Translations under genes and position numbers: made by a program
Part shown: piece after piece, positions 19,889-28,549 of the stretch
Layout of the letters: every line of letters begins with the position of its first letter
How positions within the stretch are numbered: the stretch's first letter is position 1
Notes under the pieces: generated by a model
Databases searched by the model: none
What the model was told of the DNA's origin: nothing
The model's input: the letters and a program-made list of their open reading frames with translations, nothing else
Assembly (NCBI RefSeq): GCF_000187465.1
Contig: NZ_GL732439.1
Location: forward strand, 917,703 to 981,702
Direction of reading: 5' to 3'
DNA length: 64,000 bases
Source of the DNA: Streptococcus infantis ATCC 700779
GTDB lineage: Bacteria > Bacillota > Bacilli > Lactobacillales > Streptococcaceae

Positions 19889-20584
19889 TCACTCAAAATT
19901 CAGCCTTTTATCAGACTTTTTTCGCAAAGAAGATAAAAGCATACTTAGATAAAAAATACTCATCATGATAGGGACACCTAAAATCGTTTTTTCGTTGAAG
20001 ATAATCGTTAAGTAAGCTGAAAATACTACTCCTAGAATGAAACTAACAAGAAGGCTTACAAAAATCAATCCTTCCATCAAAAAGGCTGTATGCTTGGTCC
20101 GGACGTATTCGCCAAAAGCCAACATGGTGCGTTTGATATTTCCCGTCATAAAGGCATTATTATAGGCAATTCCAGAAACCTCTCCAAAAGCTGTTGTAAC
20201 GAGACCCATACAAAAAGCCAGAGGAGGAATAATAAACATGTTATCAACACTTAATGGAACAAAGCCGATTATCAATGATAAAATAGCTAATGGAACAAGT
20301 GATAGAATGGGTTTTTTAACAATGCGAAGTTTTTCCTTGTAAATCGTAAGCAAAAAAACGCCTAACATGAAAGATAAAAGTGTCAATATCTTTATTTCAG
20401 CATCAACCAAATTTTTCTGAACGATTCCGACTGATAGAAATACCACATTCCCCGTTTGCCCAGCGACTAAGGTATTCCCTCTTACAATAAACGTATAGGC
20501 ATCGACATAGCCTGCACAAAAAGTCAAAAAAAGCGCCAATCTTTTTGAATGACGAGAAATTTTTCTCATAGGTAATAATCTCAT
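19889..20584 (-). CDS. YoaK/DUF1275 family membrane protein
   Basis: A 231-aa integral membrane protein of the DUF1275 family. The family signature is visible as FCAGYVDAYTFIVRG (22-36) and GQTGNVVFLSVG (43-54), repeated weakly at AYNNAFMTGNIKR near 145. Five to six hydrophobic segments are predicted by eye. No function is established. AGGAG precedes the ATG, and MRKIS five codons later is an alternative start. Confidence 0.8.
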   Translation of the reverse strand: MRLLPMRKISRHSKRLALFLTFCAGYVDAYTFIVRGNTLVAGQTGNVVFLSVGIVQKNLVDAEIKILTLLSFMLGVFLLTIYKEKLRIVKKPILSLVPLAILSLIIGFVPLSVDNMFIIPPLAFCMGLVTTAFGEVSGIAYNNAFMTGNIKRTMLAFGEYVRTKHTAFLMEGLIFVSLLVSFILGVVFSAYLTIIFNEKTILGVPIMMSIFYLSMLLSSLRKKSDKRLNFE

Positions 20585-20690
20585 ACTAATCTCCTAAATA
20601 TACTGTAACTATTGTACCATTTTTTCTAGAAATTTCGAAGTATCAAAGCAAAAGAATTATCTCAAGCTAACGAGTTGACTCTTTCTATGA

Positions 20691-20696
20691 TATAAT
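20691..20696 (+). promoter_or_regulatory. -10 element for the oxidoreductase-helicase pair
   Basis: A perfect TATAAT with extended TGA, 34 nt before the start codon. No consensus -35. Confidence 0.6.
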
Positions 20697-20730
20697 GAAA
20701 TCAATCATTACTTGTGGAAAAGGAGTAACT

Positions 20731-21708
20731 ATGCTAAAACTTGGTATCATAGGAACTAGTTCAATCAGCCATCATTTTCTAGAGGCTGCCCATACTAGCG
20801 GGAACTTTCAACTGGGTGCAGTCTATTCTAGAAAAATTGAAACCGCAGAAAATTTTGTTGAACAGTATCAAGGCGTTAAGCTATTTGATCAGTTAAATGA
20901 TTTCTTTAATGATTCATTCGATGTGGTATACATTGCTAGTCCGAATTCCCTGCATTTTAGTCAAGCAAAAATGGCTTTATCTGCTGGAAAACATGTTATC
21001 CTTGAAAAACCAGCTGTCACTCAACCACAAGAATGGCAGGATTTAGTTGAAACGGCTAAAGATAATAAATGTTTTATCTTTGAAGCAGCAAGAAACTACC
21101 ACGAAGATGCTTTTGCCACAATCAAAGACTTTCTTGCGAACAAACAAATTCTGGGTGCAGACTTTAACTACGCTAAATATTCTTCTAAGATGCCTAACCT
21201 ACTTGCTGGCGATACTCCTAATGTTTTCTCAGACCGTTTTGCAGGTGGTGCACTTATGGATCTTGGTATTTATCCTATTTATGCAGCTGTTCGCTTATTT
21301 GGAAAACCGACTCATGCAACCTATCAAGCTCAGAAACTAGATAATAGCATTGATTTAAATGGGGATGGTATTCTCTCATATCCTGACTATCAAGTACACA
21401 TCAAAGCAGGAAAGAATATCACTTCTAATCTTCCTTGTGAGATTTATACTACTGATGGGACCTTGACACTTAATACCATCGAGCATGTCCAATCAGCTTT
21501 TTTTACAGACCATCAAGGAAATGATGTTCAACTTCCTATCCAGCAGGCTCCTCACACCATGACTGAGGAAGTTGCTGATTTCGCAAACATGATCAAGCAA
21601 GCAGACCGGACTCTCTACCAATCTTGGATTGATGATGCGACACATGTCCACGACCTACTTTACACTATGCGCCAGGATGCTGGCATTAGATTTGAGGCAG
21701 AAAAATGA
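20731..21708 (+). CDS. Gfo/Idh/MocA family oxidoreductase
   Basis: NAD(P)-dependent sugar or cyclitol dehydrogenase family; 325 aa. The Rossmann N-terminus is LGIIGTSSISHHFLEAA, followed by IASPNSLHFSQAKMAL and the family EKPAVTQ motif near residue 93. The C-terminal domain contains GGALMDLGIYPIYA. Substrate unknown. I use ATG 20731 with AGGAG, 12 codons inside the longest frame. Its stop overlaps the helicase start (ATGA), so the two are coupled. Confidence 0.88.
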   Translation: MLKLGIIGTSSISHHFLEAAHTSGNFQLGAVYSRKIETAENFVEQYQGVKLFDQLNDFFNDSFDVVYIASPNSLHFSQAKMALSAGKHVILEKPAVTQPQEWQDLVETAKDNKCFIFEAARNYHEDAFATIKDFLANKQILGADFNYAKYSSKMPNLLAGDTPNVFSDRFAGGALMDLGIYPIYAAVRLFGKPTHATYQAQKLDNSIDLNGDGILSYPDYQVHIKAGKNITSNLPCEIYTTDGTLTLNTIEHVQSAFFTDHQGNDVQLPIQQAPHTMTEEVADFANMIKQADRTLYQSWIDDATHVHDLLYTMRQDAGIRFEAEK

Positions 21709-22787
21709 AAACCAAACTACCTACCGAATGGCAAGAATTGATTGATCAACTGGGATTCCAAGAATTTACTCCCATTCAAACTCAACTTTTTGAACCTATA
21801 ACAGAAGGTGAAAACCTACTTGGAGTCAGTCCAACTGGTACAGGGAAGACTTTAGCCTATCTCCTACCTAGTCTTCTCAAACTCCAAAAGAAAAAAGCCC
21901 AACAATTATTGATTTTAGCACCTAATACTGAGCTTGCTGGACAAATTTTTGAAGTCACTAAAACCTGGGGTGAGGCCATCGGATTAACAGCTCAGCTATT
22001 TCTATCTGGTTCGAGCCAGAAACGCCAAATTGAACGACTTAAAAAAGGACCAGAAATTCTGATTGGAACACCTGGTCGTATCTTTGAACTCGTCAAATTG
22101 AAAAAAATCAAGATGATGAATGTGGAAACAATCATTCTTGATGAATTCGACCAACTCCTTGATGATTCTCAAATTCATTTTGTTGAAAAAATTACCAACT
22201 ATGCACCTCGTGACCATCAACTTATTTACATGAGTGCCACTACCAAATTTGACCAAGATAAGATTGCACCTAACACGCGCATCATTGATCTATCAGACCA
22301 AAAGTTAGACAATATTCAACATTTCTACATGCAAGTAGACCAACGTCACAGAGTAGATATGCTTCGTAAACTAGCACAGGTTGAAGATTTCCGTGGTCTT
22401 GTCTTCTTTAATAGCTTGTCTGACCTTGGAAGCGCCGAGGAAAAATTACAATATCGTGATGTTTTAGCAGTTTCGCTAGCTAGCGATGTCAACGTTAAAT
22501 TTAGAAAAGTTATTTTAGAAAAATTCAAAGATAATCAACTGACACTACTTCTTGCCACAGACCTTCTCGCTCGTGGTATCGACATTGATAGCCTGGAATG
22601 CGTGATTAACTTTGATGTCCCTAGAGACAAGGAAACTTACACTCACCGTGCAGGTCGTACAGGACGTATGGGTAAAGAAGGCTATGTCATCACTCTTGTC
22701 ACCCATCCAGAAGAGCTTAAAAAACTGAAGAAATTTGCAAGTGTACGTGAAATCGTCTTGAAAAATCAAGAACTCTATATCAAATGA
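21705..22787 (+). CDS. DEAD-box RNA helicase with DEFD motif
   Basis: A 360-aa superfamily 2 helicase made of two RecA-like domains with almost no extension. Motif I is PTGTGKT (43-49), Ib TPGR, motif II D146-E-F-D149 instead of DEAD, motif III SAT (177-179), and motif VI HRAGRTGR near 315. The helicase core is intact, so activity is likely, in ribosome or RNA maintenance. It resembles the short YfmL type. Overlaps the upstream oxidoreductase by 4 nt. Confidence 0.88.
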   Translation: MKTKLPTEWQELIDQLGFQEFTPIQTQLFEPITEGENLLGVSPTGTGKTLAYLLPSLLKLQKKKAQQLLILAPNTELAGQIFEVTKTWGEAIGLTAQLFLSGSSQKRQIERLKKGPEILIGTPGRIFELVKLKKIKMMNVETIILDEFDQLLDDSQIHFVEKITNYAPRDHQLIYMSATTKFDQDKIAPNTRIIDLSDQKLDNIQHFYMQVDQRHRVDMLRKLAQVEDFRGLVFFNSLSDLGSAEEKLQYRDVLAVSLASDVNVKFRKVILEKFKDNQLTLLLATDLLARGIDIDSLECVINFDVPRDKETYTHRAGRTGRMGKEGYVITLVTHPEELKKLKKFASVREIVLKNQELYIK

Positions 22788-22965
22788 GAGTGGGGCAGAA
22801 ATCGGTAATTCGTTAGAATTCGATTTCGTCGTCCCACCTCCGCACAGTTGAGTAGGGCTGTAAAAGCTGATGAAATCAGCGTAGTAGAGCCCACTCAACC
22901 ACTGCGTCTTGCTCGACAATCCAAAGACAATTTAGAGGCTAGGACTTTTGTCCCAGCCTCTTTTT
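22788..22965 (+). repeat. structured intergenic repeat, copy 2
   Basis: Begins directly after the helicase stop codon. Hairpin 1 pairs GTGGGGCAGAAATCG with CGATTTCGTCGTCCCAC. The next block pairs GTTGAGT and GGGCT with AGCCC and ACTCAAC around an inner CTGATGAAATCAG hairpin. The last hairpin pairs GAGGCTAGGAC with GTCCCAGCCTC before a T run. It is the same family as 7119-7344. Confidence 0.75.
22934..22965 (+). terminator. helicase operon terminator (end of repeat)
   Basis: AGAGGCTAGGAC and GTCCCAGCCTCT arms and a TTTTTCTT tail. The repeat therefore supplies the terminator between the convergent helicase and DUF1934 genes. Confidence 0.85.
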
Positions 22966-22966
22966 C

Positions 22967-23344
22967 TTATCCCCAAGTAATTTCTAAACGGTAGTTGGCA
23001 AATGGAACTCCTTCTTTGTTTTGTAGTTGGTAGGCTAGTTCAATCTTCTCTTCACTAACTTCATAGTGGCTTGTTTGGATGATAAACTCCTGCAGTCCCA
23101 TAGGTGTTGGAATATAGGCTAAACTATCAGAATCTTTCAGAAAACGCATGATGGTCTTGGGATTTGAGAAACGTGACATGACCAGTTCCTCCCCATTAAA
23201 TTTCAAAACTACTTTTTCTTGCTCCTCATTGTAAAAAAGGAGATAGGAAAAATCTCCCCTTTCACGTAACTCAACATCATAAAGTTGGTCGATTACTTCC
23301 AATTGTTCATCGAACTTGATGGTATTTCTCATTCTAATCTTCAC
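22967..23344 (-). CDS. DUF1934 family protein (GTG start)
   Basis: A 125-aa small beta-barrel-like protein of the DUF1934 family (YwiB-like), function unknown. It reads KIRMRNTIKFDEQLEVIDQLYDVEL and ends with ANYRLEITWG. GTG 23344 has GAGGA about 7 nt upstream; an ATG four codons later is possible. It is divergent from the HD phosphohydrolase gene with 72 bp between. Confidence 0.8.
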   Translation of the reverse strand: MKIRMRNTIKFDEQLEVIDQLYDVELRERGDFSYLLFYNEEQEKVVLKFNGEELVMSRFSNPKTIMRFLKDSDSLAYIPTPMGLQEFIIQTSHYEVSEEKIELAYQLQNKEGVPFANYRLEITWG

Positions 23345-23380
23345 AACTATTCCTCTTTCTTCTCACTTATCCCTACTATT

Positions 23381-23410
23381 TTACCAAAAAGGCAAGGAAT
23401 TTGCTATAAT
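23381..23410 (+). promoter_or_regulatory. HD phosphohydrolase promoter (probable leaderless transcript)
   Basis: TTACCA (23381-23386), 18-bp spacer, perfect TATAAT (23405-23410) with extended TGC. The ATG starts 7 nt after the hexamer, where transcription should begin. Confidence 0.7.
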
Positions 23411-23416
23411 GGTCTT

Positions 23417-24721
23417 ATGAATGAAAAAGTATTTCGTGACCCAGTTCACAACTATATCCACGTTAATAATCAAGTCATTTATGACCTGATCAATACCAAA
23501 GAATTTCAGCGGCTCCGTCGCATCAAACAGCTTGGGACATCTAGCTATACATTCCATGGTGGAGAGCATAGTCGTTTTTCTCACTGTTTGGGTGTCTACG
23601 AAATTGCTAGGCAAATCACGGAGATTTTTGAGGAGAAATATCCTGAGGAATGGGATTCTAATGAGTCTTTACTAACCATGACTGCGGCTCTTCTACATGA
23701 TCTCGGACATGGTGCCTACTCTCATACTTTTGAAAATCTCTTTGACACGGACCATGAGGCAATTACCCAGGAAATTATCCAAAGCCCTGATACAGAGATT
23801 CATCAGGTTCTTTTGCAGGTAGCACCGGACTTTCCAAAAAAAGTAGCCAGCGTTATCGATCACACTTATCCAAACAAACAAGTGGTTCAGCTCATTTCGA
23901 GTCAGATTGATGCAGACCGTATGGACTATCTCCTTCGCGACTCCTACTTCACCGGTGCTTTTTATGGCCAGTTTGATCTGACACGTATTCTTCGTGTCAT
24001 TCGTCCTGTTGAAAATGGCATCGCCTTTCAGCGTAATGGGATGCATGCCATCGAGGATTATGTACTCAGTCGTTACCAGATGTACATGCAGGTTTATTTC
24101 CACCCAGCCACACGCGCCATGGAAGTCCTTCTGCAAAATCTTCTCAAACGTGCTAAGGAGCTCTATCCTGAAAATAAGGACTTCTTTGCCCTTACATCCC
24201 CACATCTACTGCCATTTTTTGAGAAGAAGGTAACCTTATCTGACTATCTTGCACTTGACGACGGGGTTATGAATACCTATTTCCAACTCTGGATGACTAG
24301 TACAGATAAAATTCTAGCTGATCTTTCGCAACGTTTTATCAACCGTAAGGTCTTTAAATCTATTACTTTTTCTGAGGACGACCAAGACAAACTTGAGATC
24401 ATGCGGAATTTCGTAGAAGAAATTGGGTTTGACCCCAACTACTACACTGCTATCCATAAGAATTTTGACCTTCCTTACGATATTTATCGACCAGAGTCTG
24501 CAAATCCAAGAACTCAAATCGAGATTGTCCAAAAGAATGGCGAGCTGGCAGAACTTTCTAGCCTATCTCCTATCGTCCAATCTCTTGCAGGAAGCCGTCA
24601 TGGTGACAACCGTTTCTACTTCCCTAAAGAAATGCTTAAGCAAAACAGTATTTTCACGAATATCATTCAACAATTTTCACATTTGATTGAGAATGATCAT
24701 TTTACTCCAGACAAGAAATAA
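23417..24721 (+). CDS. HD superfamily phosphohydrolase
   Basis: A 434-aa metal-dependent phosphohydrolase of the dGTPase/YwfO-like HD group, probably acting on nucleotides. Residues from MNEKVFRDPVHNYIHV lead to RLRRIKQLGTSSYTFHGGEHSRFSH, the HD dyad in LLHDLGHGAYSH (near 103) and QIDADRMDYLLRDSYFTG. I start at ATG 23417, the conserved N-terminus; the upstream extension runs through the promoter. There is no usable ribosome site, so the mRNA looks leaderless. The substrate is not assigned. Confidence 0.88.
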   Translation: MNEKVFRDPVHNYIHVNNQVIYDLINTKEFQRLRRIKQLGTSSYTFHGGEHSRFSHCLGVYEIARQITEIFEEKYPEEWDSNESLLTMTAALLHDLGHGAYSHTFENLFDTDHEAITQEIIQSPDTEIHQVLLQVAPDFPKKVASVIDHTYPNKQVVQLISSQIDADRMDYLLRDSYFTGAFYGQFDLTRILRVIRPVENGIAFQRNGMHAIEDYVLSRYQMYMQVYFHPATRAMEVLLQNLLKRAKELYPENKDFFALTSPHLLPFFEKKVTLSDYLALDDGVMNTYFQLWMTSTDKILADLSQRFINRKVFKSITFSEDDQDKLEIMRNFVEEIGFDPNYYTAIHKNFDLPYDIYRPESANPRTQIEIVQKNGELAELSSLSPIVQSLAGSRHGDNRFYFPKEMLKQNSIFTNIIQQFSHLIENDHFTPDKK

Positions 24722-24733
24722 CAGAGGAAATTT

Positions 24734-25540
24734 ATGAGTATAAAACTAATCGCCGTCGATATTGATGGTACCCTGGTTAATAGCAAAAAAGAAATTACTC
24801 CAGAAGTTTTTGCAGCTATCCAAGATGCCAAAGCAGCTGGGGTCAAGGTTGTCATTGCAACAGGACGCCCCATCGCTGGTGTTGCCAAACTTCTTGACGA
24901 CTTGCAGTTGAGAGACGAAGGAGACTATGTTGTGACCTTCAACGGTGCCCTTGTCCAAGAAACCGCTAATGGCCATGAGATTATCAGCGAATCCTTGACT
25001 TACGAGGACTATCTTGATATGGAATTTCTCAGCCGTAAACTGGGAGTCCATATGCATGCTATTACCAAAGACGGCATCTACACTGCCAATCGCAATATCG
25101 GAAAATACACCGTACACGAGTCAACTCTCGTCAGCATGCCAATTTTTTACCGTACACCTGAAGAGATGGCTGATAAAGAAATCGTCAAATGTATGTTTAT
25201 CGACGAACCAGAGATTCTCGATGCTGCTATTGAAAAGATTCCAGCAGAATTTTACGAGCGATACTCTATCAACAAATCTGCTCAATTTTACCTAGAACTC
25301 CTTAAAAAGGATGTAGACAAGGGATCTGCTATCACTCACCTAGCTGAGAAACTTGGACTAAGCAAAGATGAAACTATGGCGATCGGTGATGAAGAAAATG
25401 ACCGTGCCATGCTAGCAGTCGTTGGAAATCCCGTTGTTATGGAAAACGGAAACCCAGAACTCAAAAAAATCGCCAAATACATCACCAAAACAAATGATGA
25501 ATCCGGCGTTGCCCATGCCATTCGAACTTGGGTCTTGTAA
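24734..25540 (+). CDS. Cof-type HAD hydrolase (YidA-like)
   Basis: A 268-aa HAD phosphatase with a type C2 cap. Motif I is Asp8-Asp10 in AVDIDGTLVNS, motif II is VVIATGRPI (T41 region), the Lys of motif III is in LLKKDVDKG, and motif IV is GDEENDRAML. Likely a sugar-phosphatase of broad range. GAGG precedes the ATG and the gene follows the HD phosphohydrolase by 12 nt, so they are co-transcribed. Confidence 0.9.
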   Translation: MSIKLIAVDIDGTLVNSKKEITPEVFAAIQDAKAAGVKVVIATGRPIAGVAKLLDDLQLRDEGDYVVTFNGALVQETANGHEIISESLTYEDYLDMEFLSRKLGVHMHAITKDGIYTANRNIGKYTVHESTLVSMPIFYRTPEEMADKEIVKCMFIDEPEILDAAIEKIPAEFYERYSINKSAQFYLELLKKDVDKGSAITHLAEKLGLSKDETMAIGDEENDRAMLAVVGNPVVMENGNPELKKIAKYITKTNDESGVAHAIRTWVL

Positions 25541-25556
25541 ACTGAATAGAATATAA

Positions 25557-25604
25557 TAAAAGCACCCCAGAAGTTAGAGAAAAAGTCTAACTCCTGGGGT
25601 ATTT
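25557..25604. terminator. bidirectional terminator (HAD gene / membrane-lipoprotein operon)
   Basis: ACCCCAG-AGTTAGA and TCTAACT-CTGGGGT arms form a long stem between two convergent transcription units; T and A runs flank it. Confidence 0.75.
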
Positions 25605-25614
25605 TCATTACAGA

Positions 25615-26088
25615 TTACTCTTCTGATTCCCTTTTTATTTTTGGAATTTTCTTATTATCAAGTTTAGGAATGCCATTGTTCTCAATCTTGGGAAGGTTCT
25701 TTAGTTCATCGGCAGTAGGCACCTTCTGGTATACCTTAGCAGGCCTATAGAGTAAAGCAAACGATAATAACAAGGCAATAATGCTCCCAACAGTTGCTAT
25801 GTTTCGTTTACTCGCTTCTGTCGAAGGGACCCTGGCTCCGCTTGTACTAAGGTCCTTCCATTCAGGATGCTCTGCTTCAATCGCTTTTTTCTCTTCCCAA
25901 AGTGGAACGAGTAAGAAATGGTTGAACGGAACAACTGTAGCCATAGCTGTCGCGCCTAGCGGGATAAATCTATTGAGATTTATGATGAGCAAGATACTTA
26001 GGATAGAAAATAATACGAATAGAAGGATTACTAATACTAGGCGAATTTTATATTCTTTTTTTATTCGAAGGTATTCTTCTTGGGACAT
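25615..26088 (-). CDS. unassigned membrane protein, last gene of lipoprotein operon
   Basis: A 157-aa protein I do not recognise. A basic N-terminus (EEYLRIKKEYKIR) precedes membrane segments at about 17-36 and 43-62. A polar stretch (about 65-97, with EEKKAIEAEHPEWKDL) leads to a third segment (about 98-114). The tail is rich in Lys, Pro and Ile, with three short KIxxxxIPK-like units. It closes the operon with the four lipoproteins and the 26135-27022 gene, which suggests a shared envelope function, unknown. Confidence 0.6.
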   Translation of the reverse strand: MSQEEYLRIKKEYKIRLVLVILLFVLFSILSILLIINLNRFIPLGATAMATVVPFNHFLLVPLWEEKKAIEAEHPEWKDLSTSGARVPSTEASKRNIATVGSIIALLLSFALLYRPAKVYQKVPTADELKNLPKIENNGIPKLDNKKIPKIKRESEE

Positions 26089-26134
26089 CTAACATATTAC
26101 CTCTTTCTCCAAAATTCTATACATCTGAAAAGCA

Positions 26135-27022
26135 TTAGTCCAGTGACTCCTGCTGTAAATCTTTGATAAACTTCACAACTTGACGGTTTCCAATCCTAAC
26201 ATGATAGCCACCGCTATTATTGACTAGTTTATCCCCTTCATATCGATCAATCTTTACAGCATAAAGACCACTAGGTAAGGGTTGATTGTTAAAAAACTCT
26301 TTCAATTGCGATTCAAGGTCTTTAAGATAAGCATCATATAACTGATCCTTCTTGTCTTCTGGAGTGTAGTATCGAAATTGAAATTCTGGTATAAAGATAT
26401 CTTTTTGGAAAAGATATTGAGCATCCATAGGATACATCCCTTGTAATGCTTGTCCTTTTCTTTGATTTTCCTCTAAAATTTCATCATAAAGATACATATT
26501 GCCAGATTTACTATTAAATTGAAAATCAATCCCATCGTATTTCAAAGCAGTCATTTTGGGATCTGTTATTGAAGTATCCAATGTTTTTAAAAACTCACTG
26601 GTGCCTGGACTTATTTCAATCCCTAGATAGGCTAATTCTGGAAAAGCGTGATAAATTTTTTTGTTTTGTTCATAATCTACTTCTGCATCCGTCTTTTTAT
26701 ACTTTTTGTTTTCCGAAGGACGAGTATAGTATTCAAAGCGAGAATTAGCCTGATAGGTTTTACCATCTATATTTTCAGTGTAAGTACCATGGATTACAAA
26801 TCCTCCTACACTTGTATAGTTTTTTTCGTATTTTTCTAACTCAAACTGACCTGTAAGACCGTAGTTCTCATAAGAACGATGTACAGCTTGCTCAAGTTCA
26901 TTCCGACTTGCATGGGCAAATAGACCCCACATATCCATCATAGCAATAATAGGACTCAGTACTATGAATATTGCAAATAGTATAACCATGGATAAACAAC
27001 CAATTAATAAGCCTTTTTTCAT
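26135..27022 (-). CDS. unassigned membrane-anchored protein
   Basis: A 295-aa protein with one N-terminal membrane segment (about 5-27, LIGCLSMVILFAIFIVLSP) and a large soluble domain, probably outside. It contains HASRNELEQAVHRSYENYGL, a GGFVIHGTYTENIDGKTY strand region and a Lys/Tyr-rich stretch. I know no family for it. ATG 27022 has AGGGA upstream; seven in-frame codons before it match the duplicated spacer. It is preceded by a 13-codon micro-ORF and lies downstream of the lipoprotein array. Confidence 0.6.
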   Translation of the reverse strand: MKKGLLIGCLSMVILFAIFIVLSPIIAMMDMWGLFAHASRNELEQAVHRSYENYGLTGQFELEKYEKNYTSVGGFVIHGTYTENIDGKTYQANSRFEYYTRPSENKKYKKTDAEVDYEQNKKIYHAFPELAYLGIEISPGTSEFLKTLDTSITDPKMTALKYDGIDFQFNSKSGNMYLYDEILEENQRKGQALQGMYPMDAQYLFQKDIFIPEFQFRYYTPEDKKDQLYDAYLKDLESQLKEFFNNQPLPSGLYAVKIDRYEGDKLVNNSGGYHVRIGNRQVVKFIKDLQQESLD

Positions 27023-27052
27023 ATTTCTATCCCTAACTAGCATTTGTATTGC

Positions 27053-27094
27053 TTACCTTTCGACCCGACGATTGCTCTTTTCGATTTCGTTCAT
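27053..27094 (-). CDS. micro-ORF A (13 codons) between lipoprotein 4 and membrane gene
   Basis: ATG to TAA encoding MNEIEKSNRRVER. An AAAGGGA ribosome site lies within the end of the upstream lipoprotein gene, whose stop is only 6 nt before the ATG. It is one of three conserved copies (others at 28550-28591 and 29311-29352). Conservation of length, frame, start, stop and ribosome site suggests translation. A leader or coupling role is inference; duplicated non-coding spacer is the alternative. Confidence 0.45.
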   Translation of the reverse strand: MNEIEKSNRRVER

Positions 27095-27100
27095 AAACTA

Positions 27101-27772
27101 TCATCCCTTTTGTTTAAATATAGTTAAATCCAACTGAACTGTCTTATCTTTCGAATTCATCTGAATTGTAATACCATAAATTGTATAACTAGAATAGCTA
27201 ACTATTATTCGACAGGTTGTATCATCTGGCATATCGTACTTATTTTTAAGATATTTATAGAGGTCAGATTGATTTTCTGACTCGTAGATAATATCACTCA
27301 ATTCAGTTTCAGCGCTCTTAAAGGTTTCTTTTATATCCAAAGAAGCAAAATAATCTCTTTGTACTACTAAATTAAGAATTTCTTCATCATATAAAGGAGT
27401 TACCTCCGACCCATAATTTAACTTCCCATTTGAGTATGTAACAGGAACCGATTCTTTTTTATCTCCGGTTTTTATTGTATAGTCACCCTTAATGGCTGAT
27501 TCAGTAATATCTAAATCAATCTCATAATCCTGTACTTGAGTTCCAGCTTTTATATAAACATCACAAATATAAGCCTTTAATCCCGTAAAGTCCTTCTTGT
27601 CTTGTTCTAAAAATTTAAATATAGGATCAAACGTTTTTTCAAATTCGTACTGTTCTTTTGTTCTGTTTTTGGGAATGGTTTCACCACCCAAACTACATCC
27701 ACTCAGTGCAAAAAGTGTCAAAAACATCAGCATTACACTGACAACCCAAAATAAGTATTTATGATTTTTCAT
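27101..27772 (-). CDS. tandem paralogous lipoprotein 4
   Basis: A 223-aa predicted lipoprotein. The signal peptide has the lipobox LFALSGC, with Cys26 as lipidation site. The mature start SLGGETIPKNRTKEQYEFEKTF is nearly shared by all four paralogues. The middle (YSNGKLNYGSEVTPLYDEEILNLVVQRDYFASLDIKETF) is conserved, while the last 60 residues diverge. I do not recognise a family. Its upstream spacer differs from the other members. Confidence 0.75.
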   Translation of the reverse strand: MKNHKYLFWVVSVMLMFLTLFALSGCSLGGETIPKNRTKEQYEFEKTFDPIFKFLEQDKKDFTGLKAYICDVYIKAGTQVQDYEIDLDITESAIKGDYTIKTGDKKESVPVTYSNGKLNYGSEVTPLYDEEILNLVVQRDYFASLDIKETFKSAETELSDIIYESENQSDLYKYLKNKYDMPDDTTCRIIVSYSSYTIYGITIQMNSKDKTVQLDLTIFKQKG

Positions 27773-27842
27773 GTAAAAATTTCTCCAATTTTGAAATTAG
27801 TGCTATTTTTAGCTTACAATCTTTTTGATCGGATTCAAAAAA

Positions 27843-28517
27843 TTACTTTCCTTTCGCTAAATAAATTGCAGCACTGATTTGAACCAATTTTTCTTCAGAT
27901 TCTAAACTTAGTAGTATATCGTATCTGTCATAATACGCATATCCAAGACTAACTGAAAGTTTTGTGTCAGATGGAAGATTATACTTTTCCACTATTTTTT
28001 TATATAACTCTGATTGATTTTCTGACTCGTAGATAATATCACTCAATTCAGTTTCAGCGCTCTTAAAAGTCTTTTTCACATCTAAGGAAGCGAAATAATC
28101 TCTTGAAACCACTAAATTAAGAATTTCTTCATCAAATAAAGGATCTATCTCTGACTCGTAATTTAACTTACCATTAGAGTAAGTAATAGGAACTGTCTCT
28201 TTAGTGTCACCACGTGTTATTGTGTAATCACCTTTAATGTCAGCTTGATTAATATCTAAGTCCACTTCGTAGTTTTTGACTTCAGCTTGTTTTTTTATAT
28301 AAACATCACTAGTGTATGACTTTAATCCCGTAAACTCCTTCTTATCTTGCTCCAAAAATTTAAACATAGGCTCAAAGGTTTTTTCGAATTCGTACTGCTC
28401 CTTTGTCCTGTTTTTGGGAATGGTTTCACCACCCAAACTACATCCGTTTAGTGCAAAAAGTGTCAAAAACATTAGCATTACACTAACAACCCAAAATAAG
28501 TATTTATGATTTTTCAT
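27843..28517 (-). CDS. tandem paralogous lipoprotein 3
   Basis: A 224-aa predicted lipoprotein with lipobox LFALNGC (Cys26). It is very similar to lipoproteins 2 and 4 over the first 150 residues and shares SAETELSDIIYESENQS with lipoprotein 4, suggesting a recent duplication. The C-terminal 55 residues, including SLGYAYYDRYDILLSLE, are distinct. It is preceded by micro-ORF B. Function unknown; probably anchored on the outer face of the membrane. Confidence 0.75.
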   Translation of the reverse strand: MKNHKYLFWVVSVMLMFLTLFALNGCSLGGETIPKNRTKEQYEFEKTFEPMFKFLEQDKKEFTGLKSYTSDVYIKKQAEVKNYEVDLDINQADIKGDYTITRGDTKETVPITYSNGKLNYESEIDPLFDEEILNLVVSRDYFASLDVKKTFKSAETELSDIIYESENQSELYKKIVEKYNLPSDTKLSVSLGYAYYDRYDILLSLESEEKLVQISAAIYLAKGK

Positions 28518-28549
28518 ATTTTGTATCCCTAACTAGAATTTATATTGCT

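Noticed and set aside
23285..23416. 44-codon extension of the HD phosphohydrolase
   Set aside because: Would cross the promoter and overlap the start of the divergent DUF1934 gene; the conserved N-terminus begins at 23417.
23693..24205. 170-codon frame on the minus strand inside the HD phosphohydrolase gene
   Set aside because: Shadow of a well-conserved coding sequence; no plausible start or protein family.
27773..27842. A fourth 13-codon micro-ORF before lipoprotein 4
   Set aside because: Only weak similarity to the other spacers; no matching ATG, frame or stop.
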